DNA from: Agrobacterium tumefaciens
GTDB taxonomy: Bacteria; Pseudomonadota; Alphaproteobacteria; Rhizobiales; Rhizobiaceae
DNA length: 64,000 bases
Direction of reading: 5' to 3'
Assembly (NCBI RefSeq): GCF_013318015.2
Contig: NZ_CP115841.1
Span: 868,001 to 932,000 of the forward strand
Shown: piece after piece, positions 51,502 to 60,844 of the stretch
How positions within the stretch are numbered: the first letter of the stretch is position 1
Layout: each line of letters starts with the position of its first letter
Notes under the pieces: model-generated
The model's input: only the letters and a program-made list of their open reading frames with translations
The model's database searches: none
What the model was told of the DNA's origin: nothing
Program-made: the position numbers and the translations under genes

Positions 51502-53919
51502 ATGACGAACATCACGTCTGCGGCATCCGGCGGTATCTATCCGGTACTTCCCCTGCGCGACATTGTCGTTTTCCCGCATATGATCGTTCCCCTGTTCGTC
51601 GGGCGGGAAAAATCCATTCGCGCTCTCGAAGAGGTCATGGGCTCGGACAAGCAGATCATGCTTGTTACCCAGATCAACGCCAGCGATGACGATCCGTCCC
51701 CGGAAGCCATCCACAAGGTCGGCACGGTCGCTAACGTTCTCCAGCTGCTGAAGCTGCCTGACGGCACCGTGAAGGTGCTTGTGGAAGGCAAGGGTCGCGC
51801 CCAGATCGAGGCCTATACAGACCGCGAGGATTTCTACGAAGCGTCTGCGACGCCGCTGCAGGAGCCTGCGGAAGACCCGGTTGAGATCGAGGCGCTGTCG
51901 CGTTCCGTTGTTTCGGAGTTCGAGAGCTATGTGAAGCTCAACAAGAAGATTTCGCCCGAGGTTGTCGGCGCTGCCGGCCAGATCGACGATTATTCGAAGC
52001 TGGCCGACACTGTTGCGTCGCACCTGTCGATCAAGATCACCGAAAAGCAGGAAATGCTGGAAACCGTCAGCGTGAAGCAGCGGCTTGAAAAAGCGCTCGG
52101 CTTCATGGAAGGCGAAATTTCCGTGCTTCAGGTCGAGAAGCGTATCCGCTCGCGCGTCAAGCGCCAGATGGAGAAGACGCAGCGCGAATATTATCTGAAC
52201 GAACAGATGAAGGCGATCCAGAAGGAGCTCGGCGACGGCGAGGATGGCCGTGACGAGATGGCCGAACTGGAAGAGCGCATTGCCAAGACCAAGCTTTCCA
52301 AGGAGGCCAAGGATAAGGCCGAGGCGGAAATGAAGAAGCTTCGCCAGATGAGCCCGATGTCTGCGGAAGCGACTGTCGTGCGCAACTATCTGGACTGGCT
52401 GCTCAGCCTGCCCTGGGGCAAGAAGTCGAAGGTCAAGGTTGATCTCAACAGCGCCGAGGCGGTCCTCGATCAGGATCATTTCGGTCTGGACAAAGTCAAG
52501 GAACGCATCGTTGAATATCTGGCCGTGCAGGCTCGCGCTTCGAAGATCCGTGGCCCGATCCTGTGCCTCGTCGGTCCTCCCGGCGTCGGCAAGACTTCGC
52601 TCGCCAAGTCGATCGCCAAGGCGACCGGCCGCGAATATGTGCGTATGGCGCTGGGTGGTGTGCGTGATGAGGCGGAAATCCGCGGTCATCGCCGTACCTA
52701 TATCGGCTCCATGCCGGGCAAGATCGTTCAGTCGATGAAGAAGGCCAAGAAGTCCAATCCGCTCTTCCTGCTCGACGAGATCGACAAGATGGGCATGGAT
52801 TTCCGTGGCGATCCGTCTTCCGCACTGCTGGAGGTGCTCGATCCGGAACAGAACTCCACCTTCATGGACCACTATCTTGAAGTGGAATACGACCTGTCCG
52901 ACGTGATGTTCGTGACCACGGCCAACACGCTGAATATTCCAGGTCCCCTGATGGACCGTATGGAAGTGATCCGCATCGCCGGTTACACGGAGGACGAAAA
53001 GCGCGAAATCGCCAAGCGTCACCTGCTGCCGAAGGCGATCAAGGAACATGCCCTGCGTCCGGAAGAGTTCTCGGTGAGCGACGACGCTCTGATGATCGTG
53101 ATCCAGCAGTACACCCGCGAGGCGGGCGTGCGCAGCTTCGAGCGCGAGTTGATGAAGCTTGCGCGAAAGGCCGTGACCGAGATCATCAAGGGCAAGGTCA
53201 AGTCCGTGGAAGTCACCGCAGCCAATGTCCCGGATTATCTGGGCGTTCCGCGGTTCCGCCACGGCGAGGCCGAGCGTGAGGATCAGGTTGGTGTCGTCAC
53301 CGGTCTGGCATGGACGGAAGTCGGCGGTGAGTTGCTCACCATCGAAGGCGTGATGATGCCGGGCAAGGGCCGCATGACGGTCACCGGCAACCTCAAGGAA
53401 GTGATGAAGGAATCCATTTCGGCAGCGGCATCCTATGTCCGCTCGCGCGCCGTGGACTTCGGCATCGAACCGCCGCGTTTCGACAAGAGCGACATCCACG
53501 TTCACGTTCCGGAAGGGGCTACCCCGAAGGATGGACCGTCTGCCGGTGTCGCCATGGCAACCGCCATCGTCTCCATCATGACCGGTATCCCGGTCTCCAA
53601 GGATGTGGCGATGACGGGCGAGATCACACTTCGTGGTCGCGTGCTGCCAATCGGCGGCCTGAAGGAAAAGCTGCTTGCGGCGCTTCGCGGCGGCATCAAG
53701 AAGGTGCTCATCCCGGAAGAAAACGCCAAGGACCTGGCGGATATTCCTGATAATGTGAAGAACGAGATGGAGATCATCCCGGTTTCTCGCATGGGTGAGG
53801 TCATCAAGCACGCGCTGCTTCGCATGCCCGAGCCAATCGAGTGGGACGGCAGCATCGAAACGCCTGTTATCGCAACTGTCGACGGTGTCGACGAGGGCGG
53901 ACAGACGATCGCACATTGA
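51502..53919 (+). CDS. lon: ATP-dependent protease Lon (LonA)
   Basis: The 805-residue protease has a LON N-terminal substrate domain ([20 protein letters not shown]), a coiled-coil region (about 180-300), an AAA+ module (Walker [16 protein letters not shown]; Walker [12 protein letters not shown]) and a C-terminal protease with the Ser/Lys dyad ([20 protein letters not shown], then [15 protein letters not shown]). It degrades damaged and regulatory proteins in the cytoplasm. ATG 51502 (MTNITS) is chosen over 51487 because AAGGA lies 7-9 bases before it. A terminator follows at 54051. Confidence 0.98.
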   Translation: MTNITSAASGGIYPVLPLRDIVVFPHMIVPLFVGREKSIRALEEVMGSDKQIMLVTQINASDDDPSPEAIHKVGTVANVLQLLKLPDGTVKVLVEGKGRAQIEAYTDREDFYEASATPLQEPAEDPVEIEALSRSVVSEFESYVKLNKKISPEVVGAAGQIDDYSKLADTVASHLSIKITEKQEMLETVSVKQRLEKALGFMEGEISVLQVEKRIRSRVKRQMEKTQREYYLNEQMKAIQKELGDGEDGRDEMAELEERIAKTKLSKEAKDKAEAEMKKLRQMSPMSAEATVVRNYLDWLLSLPWGKKSKVKVDLNSAEAVLDQDHFGLDKVKERIVEYLAVQARASKIRGPILCLVGPPGVGKTSLAKSIAKATGREYVRMALGGVRDEAEIRGHRRTYIGSMPGKIVQSMKKAKKSNPLFLLDEIDKMGMDFRGDPSSALLEVLDPEQNSTFMDHYLEVEYDLSDVMFVTTANTLNIPGPLMDRMEVIRIAGYTEDEKREIAKRHLLPKAIKEHALRPEEFSVSDDALMIVIQQYTREAGVRSFERELMKLARKAVTEIIKGKVKSVEVTAANVPDYLGVPRFRHGEAEREDQVGVVTGLAWTEVGGELLTIEGVMMPGKGRMTVTGNLKEVMKESISAAASYVRSRAVDFGIEPPRFDKSDIHVHVPEGATPKDGPSAGVAMATAIVSIMTGIPVSKDVAMTGEITLRGRVLPIGGLKEKLLAALRGGIKKVLIPEENAKDLADIPDNVKNEMEIIPVSRMGEVIKHALLRMPEPIEWDGSIETPVIATVDGVDEGGQTIAH

Positions 53920-53932
53920 TTGCCAAGTGGTT

Positions 53933-53992
53933 GTGAAAGCCAGAATCGGTTTTCGCGACACCTGTGCGTAGATTCAATGTGTTAGATGCCGA
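53933..53992. repeat. Rhizobial intergenic repeat, copy 3 (diverged)
   Basis: GTGAAAGCCAGAATCGGTTT, then TCGC, CTGTGCGTAGATTCAATGTG and TTAGATGCCG match the layout of copy 1 (hairpin, GATGCGTAAATTCAA-like linker, GTTAGA). The copy lies directly downstream of lon. Confidence 0.5.
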
Positions 53993-54050
53993 AAGGCGCG
54001 ATGCTTCTTTGATGCTCGCAGAACTGGTGCGAAATTGGCACGTTTAAGGG

Positions 54051-54079
54051 AAAGGCCGGCAGAAATGTCGGCCTTTTTT
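54051..54079 (+). terminator. Terminator of lon
   Basis: AAAGGCCG / CGGCCTTT continues inward by a G-T, C-G and A-T pair to a GAAA tetraloop, 11 bp in all, and is followed by TTTG. It is a very good intrinsic terminator 131 bases after lon. Confidence 0.8.
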
Positions 54080-54207
54080 GTGAAAAACCCCGCAGACCCC
54101 TTGTTTTTCAGGCGATTCCAGCGCTTTTGAGTTGCTGCGCGCGGATACAGACGTATTCTGCGCCGGCTTAATTTGAGTCGTTTCAAACCATTGAAAGGGG
54201 TGGAAAC

Positions 54208-54483
54208 ATGAACAAGAACGAGCTCGTCTCTGCTGTTGCCGAAAAGGCTGGTCTCACGAAGGCAGATGCTGCTTCCGCTGTTGATGCCGTATTCGAAACC
54301 GTACAGAACGAACTGAAGAGCGGTGGCGACATCCGTCTCGCTGGCTTCGGCAGCTTCTCCGTAAGCCGTCGTGAAGCCTCCAAGGGTCGTAACCCTTCCA
54401 CGGGTGCTGAAGTCGATATCCCGGCTCGCAACGTACCGAAGTTTTCCGCAGGCAAGGGCCTGAAGGACGCCGTCAACTCGTAA
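54208..54483 (+). CDS. hupB: DNA-binding protein HU
   Basis: The 91-residue histone-like nucleoid protein bends DNA without sequence preference as a dimer. The body starts MNKNELVSAVAEKAGLTKAD. The DNA-binding arm is complete, with the family signature near GFGSFSVSRREASKGRNPST, then GAEVDIPARNVPKFSAGKGL. A GAAAGGGG ribosome site precedes ATG 54208. Placed after lon as in most Alphaproteobacteria, with its own promoter between. Confidence 0.98.
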   Translation: MNKNELVSAVAEKAGLTKADAASAVDAVFETVQNELKSGGDIRLAGFGSFSVSRREASKGRNPSTGAEVDIPARNVPKFSAGKGLKDAVNS

Positions 54484-54841
54484 GGTTTCCGAAAGGCCGT
54501 GACGTCCGGCGGCGGGCGGGCGGCTTTTCTGGTTCACGAGGAAACATGTTTTGACGCCCTGACGCCATCATGCCGGCACGTAAACCGGGCGGCTTTTCGA
54601 AATGCTTTTTCGGATAGCCCTTTTTTCGAACCGGCAAGATGTACTTGAAAGTAGGAGAGCGCGCCTGTGTAGCCTCCATCCGGTCACACGGCGCTCTGAT
54701 ACGCGGAATGTGCGCACGAACAGGAAAGCCCGGCCTTCATGGTCGGGCTTTTTGATTCCTCCGACAGGAAATGTCATGCCGCTGTCATGTCTCTGACGCA
54801 GAAGCCATAGGGTGTTTTTTTGGATCCAAGGGGGATTTATA
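54484..54841. other. Gene-free stretch between hupB and the phytase-like gene
   Basis: 358 bases with no supported frame. It contains a GC-rich start, several poly-T patches and the hairpin terminator at 54725-54753. A short RNA ending at that hairpin is possible, but no good promoter was seen; it may simply be the distal hupB terminator. Confidence 0.4.
54725..54753 (+). terminator. Rho-independent terminator
   Basis: AAAGCCCGGCC-TTCAT-GGTCGGGCTTT, a 10-11 bp stem with one mismatch, is followed by TTGATT. It lies 242 bases after hupB and 89 before the phytase-like gene. Confidence 0.7.
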
Positions 54842-57040
54842 ATGGCGTTCCGACTTTCTCAGATGGCTTTGACTGCTGCTCTGCTCGCGTCCGCGGCCTT
54901 TCCGGCTGCTGCCGAGCCGGTTTTCAACCGCATCGCATCTTTCCCGGTCGTAAAGAACTTGCCAGCGGACAAGGACGCGAAGGCCGTCACTTCAGCTGAA
55001 ATCGTAACCGCCAGCGAAGACGGTAAGACGCTGATCTATTCGGACAGCCCGCTTGGCGGCATTGGTTTCGTTGACATCACCGATGCGAAGGCACCCAAGG
55101 CTGGCGGCGCGTTGCTGCTGGAAGGCGAACCGACCTCTGTTGCCGTTGCTGGCGCCAAGGTTCTGGCCGGTGTCAACACGTCCGAAAACCGAGCCAAGCC
55201 GTCCGGCAAGCTGGTGACGGTCGATATCGCCACCAAGAAGATCGAAGCGAGCTGCGATCTCGGCGGCCAGCCCGATTCTGTCGCAATTTCCCCGGACAAG
55301 ACCTTCGCCGCCATCGCGATCGAAAACGAACGCGATGAAGAGGTGAACGAGGGCGCCCTGCCACAGATGCCGGCCGGTTATCTGGTGACGGTCGGTCTGA
55401 AAAACGGCGTTGCCGACTGCGCGACGCTGAAGAAGATCGACGTGACCGGCCTTGCCGAAATCTCCCCGGAAGATCCGGAGCCGGAATTCGTCTCGATCAA
55501 TGCCAATGGCGAGATCGCGCTCACGCTGCAGGAAAACAACCACATCGTCATCATCGACGGCAAGACCGGTACGGTAAAGACGCATTTCTCCGCTGGCACG
55601 GTTGATCTGGAAGGCGTCGACACGAAGACGGACGGCCAGATCAAGTTCACCGACAAGCAGGAAGGCCGCAAGCGTGAGCCAGATGCCGTGAAGTGGCTGG
55701 ACAATGACCGAATCGTCATCGCCAATGAGGGTGACTGGCAGGGCGGCGCGCGCGGCTTCACCATTTTCGACAAGACCGGCAAGCTTCTTTATGAAGCCGG
55801 TGCCACCCTTGAGCACGCCGCCGCCAGCATCGGCCACTATCCGGAAAAGCGTTCAAAGGCCAAGGGCATCGAGCCGGAAGGTCTGGAGGCGGCAACCTTC
55901 GATGGCCAGAAGTACTTCTTCGTTCTTGCCGAGCGCGCGTCTCTCGCTGCGGTCTACAAGGATACGGGCGGCACACCGGAACTGGTCCAGCTTCTGCCCT
56001 CGGGCATTTCGCCTGAAGGCGCCGTCGCCATTCCGTCGCGCAATCTCCTCGTCACTGCCAACGAAGCCGATCTCGTCGAAGATGGCGGCGCTCGCTCGCA
56101 TGTCATGATCTATGAACGTGCAGAAGGCCAGATTGCCTACCCGCAGCTCGCTTCCGCCACCGTTGACGGCACACCGATCGGCTGGGGCGCTCTCTCCGGT
56201 CTGGTGGGCGATGCTGAAAAGCCTGGCATCCTCTATGCCGTGTCCGACTCGGTCTATGGAAACCAGCCGTCGATCTACACCATCGACGCAACGAAGAAGC
56301 CCGCCACCATAACCAGCGCCCTGCGCATCAAGCGCGACGGTATCGCAGCCCAGAAACTCGACATCGAAGGCATTACGCTTGACGGTAAGGGCGGCTTCTG
56401 GCTGGCCTCGGAAGGTGACAGTGCCAAGCTAGTGCCCCACGCACTCTACAATGTCAGCGCCAAGGGCGAGATCAAGGCTGAGATCGCTCTGCCGAAGGAA
56501 TTGCTGGCTGGCGAAACCCGCTTCGGTTTCGAAGGCGTGACCATGATCGGCAAGGGCGACGACGCGAAGCTGTGGATGGCCGTACAGCGCGAATGGGGCA
56601 CGGACGAGAAGGGTTTCGTCAAGCTCGTCTCCTACAATCCGAAGTCCAAGGAATGGGGCGCCGTGCGTTACCCGCTCGACAAGACCGAGGCAGGCTGGGT
56701 CGGCCTTTCTGAAATCACCGCACAGGGCGACTATGTCTATATCGTCGAGCGCGACAATCAGGTCGGTGACAAGGCAAAGATCAAGAAGCTTTACCGCGTC
56801 GCGATCGCTGACCTGAAGCCGGGCAAAATCGGTGGCGAACTGCCGCTGGTGGCCAAGCAGGAAGCACATGATTTCCTGCCGGACCTCAAGGCCCAGACGA
56901 ATGGCTATACCGTTGACAAGCTGGAAGGCTTCACCTTCGACAAGGCAGGAACGGCCTATATCGTCACTGACAATGACGGCGTCGACGGATCTTCCGGCGA
57001 AACGCTGTTCTTTACCGTCGATCTAAAGGCGATCAACTGA
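54842..57040 (+). CDS. Exported esterase-like-activity-of-phytase family protein (large periplasmic beta-propeller)
   Basis: The 732-residue secreted protein has a signal peptide (MALTAALLASAAFPAAA, cleavage before EPVFNR). The first half is a propeller-like repeat region (SIALSPDKT-like SVAISPDKTFAAIAIENERD and FVSINANGEIALTLQENNHI). The second half, about 400-720, matches the phytase-like PF13449 domain with GFEGVTMIGKGDDAKLWMAV and DKLEGFTFDKAGTAYIVTDN. The substrate is unproved; related proteins are linked to phosphate release or metal-dependent esterase activity. AAGGGGGA precedes ATG 54842. The gene stands alone and is closed by the terminator at 57067-57093. Confidence 0.84.
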   Translation: MAFRLSQMALTAALLASAAFPAAAEPVFNRIASFPVVKNLPADKDAKAVTSAEIVTASEDGKTLIYSDSPLGGIGFVDITDAKAPKAGGALLLEGEPTSVAVAGAKVLAGVNTSENRAKPSGKLVTVDIATKKIEASCDLGGQPDSVAISPDKTFAAIAIENERDEEVNEGALPQMPAGYLVTVGLKNGVADCATLKKIDVTGLAEISPEDPEPEFVSINANGEIALTLQENNHIVIIDGKTGTVKTHFSAGTVDLEGVDTKTDGQIKFTDKQEGRKREPDAVKWLDNDRIVIANEGDWQGGARGFTIFDKTGKLLYEAGATLEHAAASIGHYPEKRSKAKGIEPEGLEAATFDGQKYFFVLAERASLAAVYKDTGGTPELVQLLPSGISPEGAVAIPSRNLLVTANEADLVEDGGARSHVMIYERAEGQIAYPQLASATVDGTPIGWGALSGLVGDAEKPGILYAVSDSVYGNQPSIYTIDATKKPATITSALRIKRDGIAAQKLDIEGITLDGKGGFWLASEGDSAKLVPHALYNVSAKGEIKAEIALPKELLAGETRFGFEGVTMIGKGDDAKLWMAVQREWGTDEKGFVKLVSYNPKSKEWGAVRYPLDKTEAGWVGLSEITAQGDYVYIVERDNQVGDKAKIKKLYRVAIADLKPGKIGGELPLVAKQEAHDFLPDLKAQTNGYTVDKLEGFTFDKAGTAYIVTDNDGVDGSSGETLFFTVDLKAIN

Positions 57041-57066
57041 TCGGTCCGAATAGAATCGCAAATGAG

Positions 57067-57093
57067 AAAAGCCGGGCATAGCCCGGCTTTTTT
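57067..57093 (+). terminator. Terminator of the phytase-like gene
   Basis: GCCGGGC-ATA-GCCCGGC with AAAA on the left and TTTTTT on the right is a textbook intrinsic terminator 27 bases after the stop. Confidence 0.9.
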
Positions 57094-57248
57094 GTGCGGC
57101 GGAAGAAACCCCGATCTGGGGAATGCCGATTCCCCACGATGAGTCGCGTACCAGCCGTTAAAACCGGCATGGTCGCGTCGCTATCGCATAATCGAGGGTG
57201 TTATCCGGAGGACTTCCATGAATGTGCAGTGGACCAGATCGCTAGAGA

Positions 57249-57389
57249 TCACCGCCCCATGGAATTCTTGCTTTTGGGAGTGCTGTCTTTTTCCGAGTCC
57301 TGCTGGACCCAGCGGAAAAAAATATAAACAGGCAGCGCAATAAGCGCGAGTGTTACAAACGCGTCGACCGACATGGTTTCATCCATCAT
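57249..57389 (-). CDS. Candidate small membrane protein, 41-46 aa
   Basis: The minus-strand frame reads MMDETMSVDAFVTLALIALP, then VYIFFRWVQQDSEKDSTPKS and a short polar end. One transmembrane helix (about residues 9-27) is followed by a charged tail. Starts at 57389, 57386 or 57374 are possible; only 57374 has a weak GGATGA site upstream. No homologue is recognised. Protein-like hydropathy and tail suggest it is real, but the evidence is moderate. Confidence 0.42.
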   Translation of the reverse strand: MMDETMSVDAFVTLALIALPVYIFFRWVQQDSEKDSTPKSKNSMGR

Positions 57390-57700
57390 TTATACCGTTC
57401 ATCATGAAACGGCTCGAAAACAATGCATGAAATCTCTTTAAAAAGTCTGAATCTGCTTATTTTTCGGTATGTTGCGGGGTGGCACACCTATTGGAGCCGG
57501 CCTGTATGAATGTGGAACAGAAGTGCCGATCTGGCATAGACTCACGCGGGAAAAGCCGCTCCACCAGCCCAAGGCCGCGGCCGTCTACAGAATCGGGGGC
57601 AGGGGCCGTGATTCCCGATGCAGGAAGTTTACGGTAAAACGCACCGACATCCGAAAGAGCTTCTGCTTGGTAATGCGCACAATTTGAAGAAGCTGGAAAA

Positions 57701-57776
57701 TGGTGGGCGATGAGAGACTCGAACTCCCGACATCCTCGGTGTAAACGAGGCGCTCTACCAACTGAGCTAATCGCCC
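57701..57776 (-). tRNA. tRNA-Val (anticodon TAC)
   Basis: On the minus strand GGGCGAT pairs with ATCGCCC, the anticodon stem-loop is CCTCG-TTTACAC-CGAGG (TAC), the T-arm is CGGGA-GTTCGAG-TCTCT-like, and CCA is encoded. 76 bases in all. The 311 bases between it and the small gene at 57389 contain nothing else I can support. Confidence 0.96.
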
Positions 57777-58223
57777 TTCGCGTCTTGCAGATCGTGTCTG
57801 CCGCGTCGGTGGCCGTGATGTATTCGGATCGGAAAAAAACCGCAAGGGCTTTTGTGAAGTTTTTTTGTTTTTTTTCCGGACAGCTTTGCCCACTGGCAGA
57901 GGTGATCGGCAAAAAGCCGGGAACTGCGGGCTTTTCGATAAAAACAACGCCCGGCCGTTACCTTTGGCGGTATGCTGGAATCGCGCTACGGACGCCCCGG
58001 CTGTGGACAAGTTTTTTGTTTTTGTTGGGAAAAGCCCGGAAAACAAGGCATTCGCTGCAATGCCGGTCAAAGGCCTTTCAGTTTTTTCCGATCAAAATGA
58101 AGAAGCTTATTCTTTTGTCGTGAAACCTGCTTGACACCCCCGCACGAACGCCGTAGTTAGCCGCTCAACGAACAGCCGAGGCTGGTTCGTACGGCGAGAC
58201 TAAGGTCTTGTCGGTCAGGATAA
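57777..58223. other. Gene-free spacer between tRNA-Val and tRNA-Asp genes
   Basis: 447 bases. Poly-A and poly-T runs near 57830-57880 lie upstream of tRNA-Val on the minus strand and are probably part of its promoter. The right end holds the tRNA-Asp promoter at 58131-58159. No coding potential accepted. Confidence 0.5.
58131..58159 (+). promoter_or_regulatory. Sigma-70 promoter of the tRNA-Asp genes
   Basis: TTGACA, a 17-base spacer and TAGTTA, 64 bases before the first tRNA-Asp. Consensus -35 and a near-consensus -10 with ideal spacing. Confidence 0.8.
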
Positions 58224-58300
58224 GCGGGTGTAGCTCAGTTGGTTAGAGTGCCGGCCTGTCACGCCGGAGGTCGCGGGTTCGAGCCCCGTCACTCGCGCCA
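58224..58300 (+). tRNA. tRNA-Asp (anticodon GTC), copy 1
   Basis: Acceptor GCGGGTG / CACTCGC, anticodon stem-loop CCGGC-CTGTCAC-GCCGG (GTC), T-arm GCGGG-TTCGAGC-CCCGT-like and encoded CCA. 77 bases. Confidence 0.97.
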
Positions 58301-58341
58301 TCCTGTTCCTCGGAAAAAACGCAGACGAATGTCTGTGGAGC

Positions 58342-58418
58342 GCGGGTGTAGCTCAGTCGGTTAGAGTGCCGGCCTGTCACGCCGGAGGTCGCGGGTTCGA
58401 GCCCCGTCACTCGCGCCA
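58342..58418 (+). tRNA. tRNA-Asp (anticodon GTC), copy 2
   Basis: Identical to copy 1 except C instead of T at tRNA position 17 in the D-loop. It lies 41 bases after copy 1, so the two form a tandem transcription unit behind the promoter at 58131. Confidence 0.97.
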
Positions 58419-58853
58419 TTTCTTTCACCGAAATGACACTCCCAAACGAAGCAAGCAGGCATCTTCCTGCCATATCGGCAATGGCGATTTCAGCGCCTGT
58501 TTCCGGCATTTGCGAGCGCGCTTTTTCCTGCTGTTTTTAGTCAAGTTTCGATATCGAGAGATCGTCACTTCGCTGCCATTTTGACGTAAAATTCGTGTGA
58601 CTTTTTTGCGGTTGCGTCGTTCAATCGATTATTATTGTATTTGAGGGGCTTAGCCGGGAATTGTGGCCCAAATTTGCGTCAATTCCGGCAATATTGTTGC
58701 CAATCAATGCGGCAGGTGTCTTGAAATGGTGCCTAAACTCTTGCAGAGAGAGCGCGGCTGCGCTAACCACTTTGGCGTTGCAACATATTTGTGCGCCTTT
58801 AGACTTTCAGTCGCAAAGGCAGGTCCGGCACCCGGCCGGACAGGGAAGAGACC
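58419..58853 (+). promoter_or_regulatory. nuo operon upstream region
   Basis: 435 bases without a gene. TTGTTGCCAATCAA (58694-58707) fits an FNR/FixK-type box TTGAT-N4-ATCAA with one mismatch, about 147 bases before nuoA. The region around 58620-58700 is AT-rich and promoter-like. The FNR-type reading is tentative. Confidence 0.35.
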
Positions 58854-59219
58854 ATGACTGAACTCCTCAGTTCCTATATTCCGATCGCAATCTTTATCGG
58901 TATCGCTCTTGTCATTGGCCTGGCGCTTCTCATCGCGCCTTTCGCTGTCGCTTATAAGGCGCCGGACCCGGAAAAGCTCTCCGCTTTCGAGTGCGGTTTC
59001 AATGCCTTCGACGACGCCCGCATGAAGTTCGATATCCGGTTTTATCTGGTGTCCATTCTCTTCATCATCTTCGACCTGGAAGTCGCCTTCCTGTTCCCCT
59101 GGGCTGTGTCCTTCGGTGACATGGGCTGGTTCGGTTTCTGGTCTATGATGGTGTTCCTCGCCGTTCTCACCATCGGCTTTATCTATGAGTGGAAGAAGGG
59201 AGCGCTGGAATGGGCATGA
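58854..59219 (+). CDS. nuoA: NADH-quinone oxidoreductase subunit A
   Basis: The 121-residue membrane-arm subunit of complex I has three helices (about 5-30, 62-85, 90-112). The conserved cytoplasmic/periplasmic loop is present: [20 protein letters not shown], then [20 protein letters not shown], with the family cysteine and acidic residues. GGGAAGAG precedes ATG 58854. The first gene of the nuo operon; its end overlaps nuoB by 10 bases. Confidence 0.98.
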   Translation: MTELLSSYIPIAIFIGIALVIGLALLIAPFAVAYKAPDPEKLSAFECGFNAFDDARMKFDIRFYLVSILFIIFDLEVAFLFPWAVSFGDMGWFGFWSMMVFLAVLTIGFIYEWKKGALEWA

Positions 59220-59794
59220 GCCAGAACAACAGCACGCTCGTTGCACCGCAGCCGAAGGGGATCATCGATCCCGCGACCGGCAAGCCTGTCGGCAGCAACG
59301 ATGCCTACTTCACGGAAATCAACGACGAGCTGGCCGACAAGGGCTTTCTCGTCACCTCGACCGACGAGCTGATCACCTGGGCGCGTACCGGCTCCCTGAT
59401 GTGGATGCAGTTCGGTCTTGCCTGCTGCGCCGTCGAGGGTCTGATGCAGGCTTCCGGCCCGCGTTACGACATGGAGCGCTTCGGTGTCGCCCCGCGCGCC
59501 TCGCCGCGCCAGTCGGACGTGATGATCGTCGCGGGAACGCTGACCAACAAGATGGCGCCGGCACTGCGCAAGGTCTATGACCAGATGCCCGAGCCGCGTT
59601 ATGTCATCTCCATGGGCTCCTGCGCCAATGGCGGCGGCTATTACCATTATTCCTACGCCGTCGTGCGCGGCTGCGACCGAGTCGTCCCGGTGGATATCTA
59701 CGTTCCGGGCTGTCCCCCCACGGCGGAGGCGCTGCTTTACGGCGTGCTTCTGCTGCAGAAGAAGATCCGGCGTACCGGTACGATCGAGCGCTAA
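59210..59794 (+). CDS. nuoB: NADH-quinone oxidoreductase subunit B
   Basis: The 194-residue peripheral-arm subunit holds the N2 [4Fe-4S] cluster beside the quinone site. Ligand cysteines are in [22 protein letters not shown] and [14 protein letters not shown]. The N-terminal extension of about 25 residues is usual for alphaproteobacterial and mitochondrial-type NuoB. ATG 59210 is preferred over 59216 because AAGGGAG (59195-59201) lies 8 bases before it. The gene overlaps nuoA by 10 bases. Confidence 0.98.
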   Translation: MGMSQNNSTLVAPQPKGIIDPATGKPVGSNDAYFTEINDELADKGFLVTSTDELITWARTGSLMWMQFGLACCAVEGLMQASGPRYDMERFGVAPRASPRQSDVMIVAGTLTNKMAPALRKVYDQMPEPRYVISMGSCANGGGYYHYSYAVVRGCDRVVPVDIYVPGCPPTAEALLYGVLLLQKKIRRTGTIER

Positions 59795-59815
59795 GGGCAA
59801 AGGACGGATTAAGGA

Positions 59816-60418
59816 ATGAGCGAAGCTCTAAACGATCTTGCTGCTTACGTTAAGGAAGCGCGTGGTTCCCTCGTGGTTTCGGCCGATATCGCCTATGGCG
59901 AGCTGACGCTGAACACGACGACGGAAAGCGTTATCGCGCTTTTGACGTTCCTGCGTGACGATGTGCAGTGCGGTTTCGTCAACATCATCGATATTTGCGG
60001 CGTCGACTGGCCGCAGCGCGAGAAGCGTTTCGACGTTGTCTATCACCTCTTGTCGCCGCGCCAGAATGTGCGCGTGCGCATCAAGCTGCAGGTGGCGGAA
60101 GACGAGGGCGTTCCCTCGGCAACCTCCGTTTACATGGGTGCAGACTGGTTCGAGCGCGAAGCCTGGGATATGTACGGCATTCCTTTCGAAGGCCATGCGG
60201 ATCTTCGCCGAATCCTCACCGATTACGGTTTCGAAGGTCATCCGCTGCGCAAGGATTTTCCGGTTACCGGCTTTGTGGAAGTACGCTACGATGACGTTCT
60301 GAAGCGGGTTCTCTATGAACCGGTCGAACTGAAGCAGGAATTCCGCAATTTCGATTTCCTCTCTCCCTGGGAGGGGACTGACTATGTTCTCCCGGGTGAC
60401 GAAAAGGCCAAGCAATGA
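59816..60418 (+). CDS. nuoC: NADH-quinone oxidoreductase subunit C
   Basis: The 200-residue subunit of the peripheral arm (30-kDa type). Conserved parts are [20 protein letters not shown], the signature region [20 protein letters not shown], and [20 protein letters not shown]. NuoC is a separate protein from NuoD here, as in mitochondria, unlike the fused E. coli NuoCD. Its stop overlaps the start of the GFA-type gene (ATGA at 60415-60418). Confidence 0.98.
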   Translation: MSEALNDLAAYVKEARGSLVVSADIAYGELTLNTTTESVIALLTFLRDDVQCGFVNIIDICGVDWPQREKRFDVVYHLLSPRQNVRVRIKLQVAEDEGVPSATSVYMGADWFEREAWDMYGIPFEGHADLRRILTDYGFEGHPLRKDFPVTGFVEVRYDDVLKRVLYEPVELKQEFRNFDFLSPWEGTDYVLPGDEKAKQ

Positions 60419-60843
60419 GCGAAGCCCCCGCGACAGAGCACGGACAATGTCTTTGCGGCGCCGTTGGCTTCAATGCCAGCATCGGCGCCCGCGAATTCGG
60501 CGTTTGCCATTGCTCGATGTGCCGCCGCTGGTCCGGCGGAACATTTCTGGCTGTCGAATGCGCTGACGTCGCCATCGAGAACGAGGAACATTTCGGTGTT
60601 TATACCTCGTCGGAATGGGGTGAGCGCTGCTTCTGCAGGAATTGCGGCAGCACGCTGATGTGGCGCTCCAAGGATGGCAAGCATTTTGCCGTCTCGTTGC
60701 AGGCTTTCGACAACCCTTCCAGTTTCCATTTTGCGTCGCAGATTTTCACGGATGAGAAGCCTTCGAGCTATTCTTTCGCGCAAACCACGCAGAACATGAC
60801 CGGCCCCGAATTCATCGCCATGATCACCTCGGCGGAGCACTAG
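60415..60843 (+). CDS. GFA/CENP-V-domain zinc protein inside the nuo operon
   Basis: The 142-residue protein has the GFA (glutathione-dependent formaldehyde-activating enzyme-like) beta-fold. The zinc ligands are [26 protein letters not shown] and [14 protein letters not shown]. The family binds glutathione adducts or is used as a zinc scaffold; most stand-alone members have unknown substrates. Its start overlaps the nuoC stop by 4 bases and it ends 1 base before the nuoD start, so it is certainly co-expressed with complex I. It is not a subunit of any known complex I. Role in assembly, iron-sulfur handling or aldehyde clearance is only inference. Confidence 0.88.
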   Translation: MSEAPATEHGQCLCGAVGFNASIGAREFGVCHCSMCRRWSGGTFLAVECADVAIENEEHFGVYTSSEWGERCFCRNCGSTLMWRSKDGKHFAVSLQAFDNPSSFHFASQIFTDEKPSSYSFAQTTQNMTGPEFIAMITSAEH

Positions 60844-60844
60844 A

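Noticed and set aside
51019..53961. 980-codon open frame antisense to lon and clpX's end
   Set aside because: It mirrors the codon structure of the strongly conserved lon gene, has a histidine/arginine/aspartate-rich composition typical of shadow frames in GC-rich DNA, and shows no motif or ribosome site.
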